In this document: piece after piece, positions 12,745 to 12,760 of the stretch | How positions within the stretch are numbered: the stretch's first letter is position 1 | Layout: every line of letters starts with the position of its first letter | Assembly (NCBI GenBank): GCA_963627465.1 | Contig: CAVGBO010000001.1 | Span: 1 to 12,760 of the forward strand | Reading direction: 5' to 3' | Source of the DNA: CAKUFA01 sp963627465 | GTDB taxonomy: Bacteria; Bacillota; Clostridia; Christensenellales; Aristaeellaceae | DNA length: 12,760 nucleotides | The notes under the pieces: model-generated | Seen by the model: the letters and a program-made list of their open reading frames with translations, nothing else | Told to the model about the DNA's origin: nothing | Databases searched by the model: none | Translations under genes and position numbers: made by a program

Positions 12745-12760
12745 GTGGCTGAAAAGGTTG
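12745..12760 (+). CDS. Start of a downstream gene (five codons, unidentified)
   Basis: AGGGAG (12731-12736) lies eight bases before a GTG that opens the frame M-A-E-K-V before the window ends. It is on the same strand and 62 bp after the lyase gene, so it may be the third gene of the operon. Too little sequence remains to identify it. Confidence 0.5.

Overview
This window looks like chromosomal DNA from a Gram-positive Clostridia-type bacterium, probably Oscillospirales (Faecalibacterium/Gemmiger-like gut organisms). The reasons are moderately high GC, strong AGGAGG ribosome binding sites, sigma-A promoters of the TTGACA-17-TATAAT kind, a Firmicutes-style infC-rpmI-rplT operon with an attenuator leader, a PepV-type dipeptidase, and PolC-related sequence. 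The genus is inference. No rRNA, tRNA, CRISPR array, insertion sequence or integrase was seen.

Layout. (1) 1-2185, minus strand: a small conserved protein of unknown function and a PepV dipeptidase form an operon that ends at a terminator; beyond it is the 5' part of a hexokinase-like gene that runs off the window. (2) 2215-2306: back-to-back promoters, one driving the pepV operon leftward, the other driving infC-rpmI-rplT rightward through an L20-type leader with its own terminator hairpin. (3) 3677-3749: two convergent terminators separate the ribosomal operon from a two-gene minus-strand operon (sugar phosphate isomerase/epimerase, then Gfo/Idh/MocA oxidoreductase), probably for catabolism of an unidentified sugar or polyol. 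(4) 6029-6622: a divergent sugar O-acetyltransferase. (5) 6671-9388, minus: the most unusual gene, a 905-residue XRE-type DNA-binding domain fused to a stripped-down PolC-like polymerase body in which two of the three polymerase aspartates and two PHP metal ligands are altered. (6) 9479-10162, minus: a Crp/Fnr regulator, divergent from (7) 10390-12682, plus: an iron-sulfur L-cysteine desulfidase-like (SDH-alpha/UPF0597) protein and a DHDPS-family lyase, followed by a long hairpin and the first codons of another gene.

How the genes may work together. The pepV and ribosomal operons are housekeeping. The Crp/Fnr protein probably controls itself and the divergent desulfidase/DHDPS operon; a perfect palindrome overlaps its own likely -10 box. 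The desulfidase would release pyruvate, sulfide and ammonium from cysteine, and DHDPS-family enzymes commonly use pyruvate, so a shared pyruvate-centred pathway is possible but unproven. The best candidate for something undescribed is the XRE-PolC pseudoenzyme, which looks like a replicative polymerase reused as a DNA-binding or regulatory protein.
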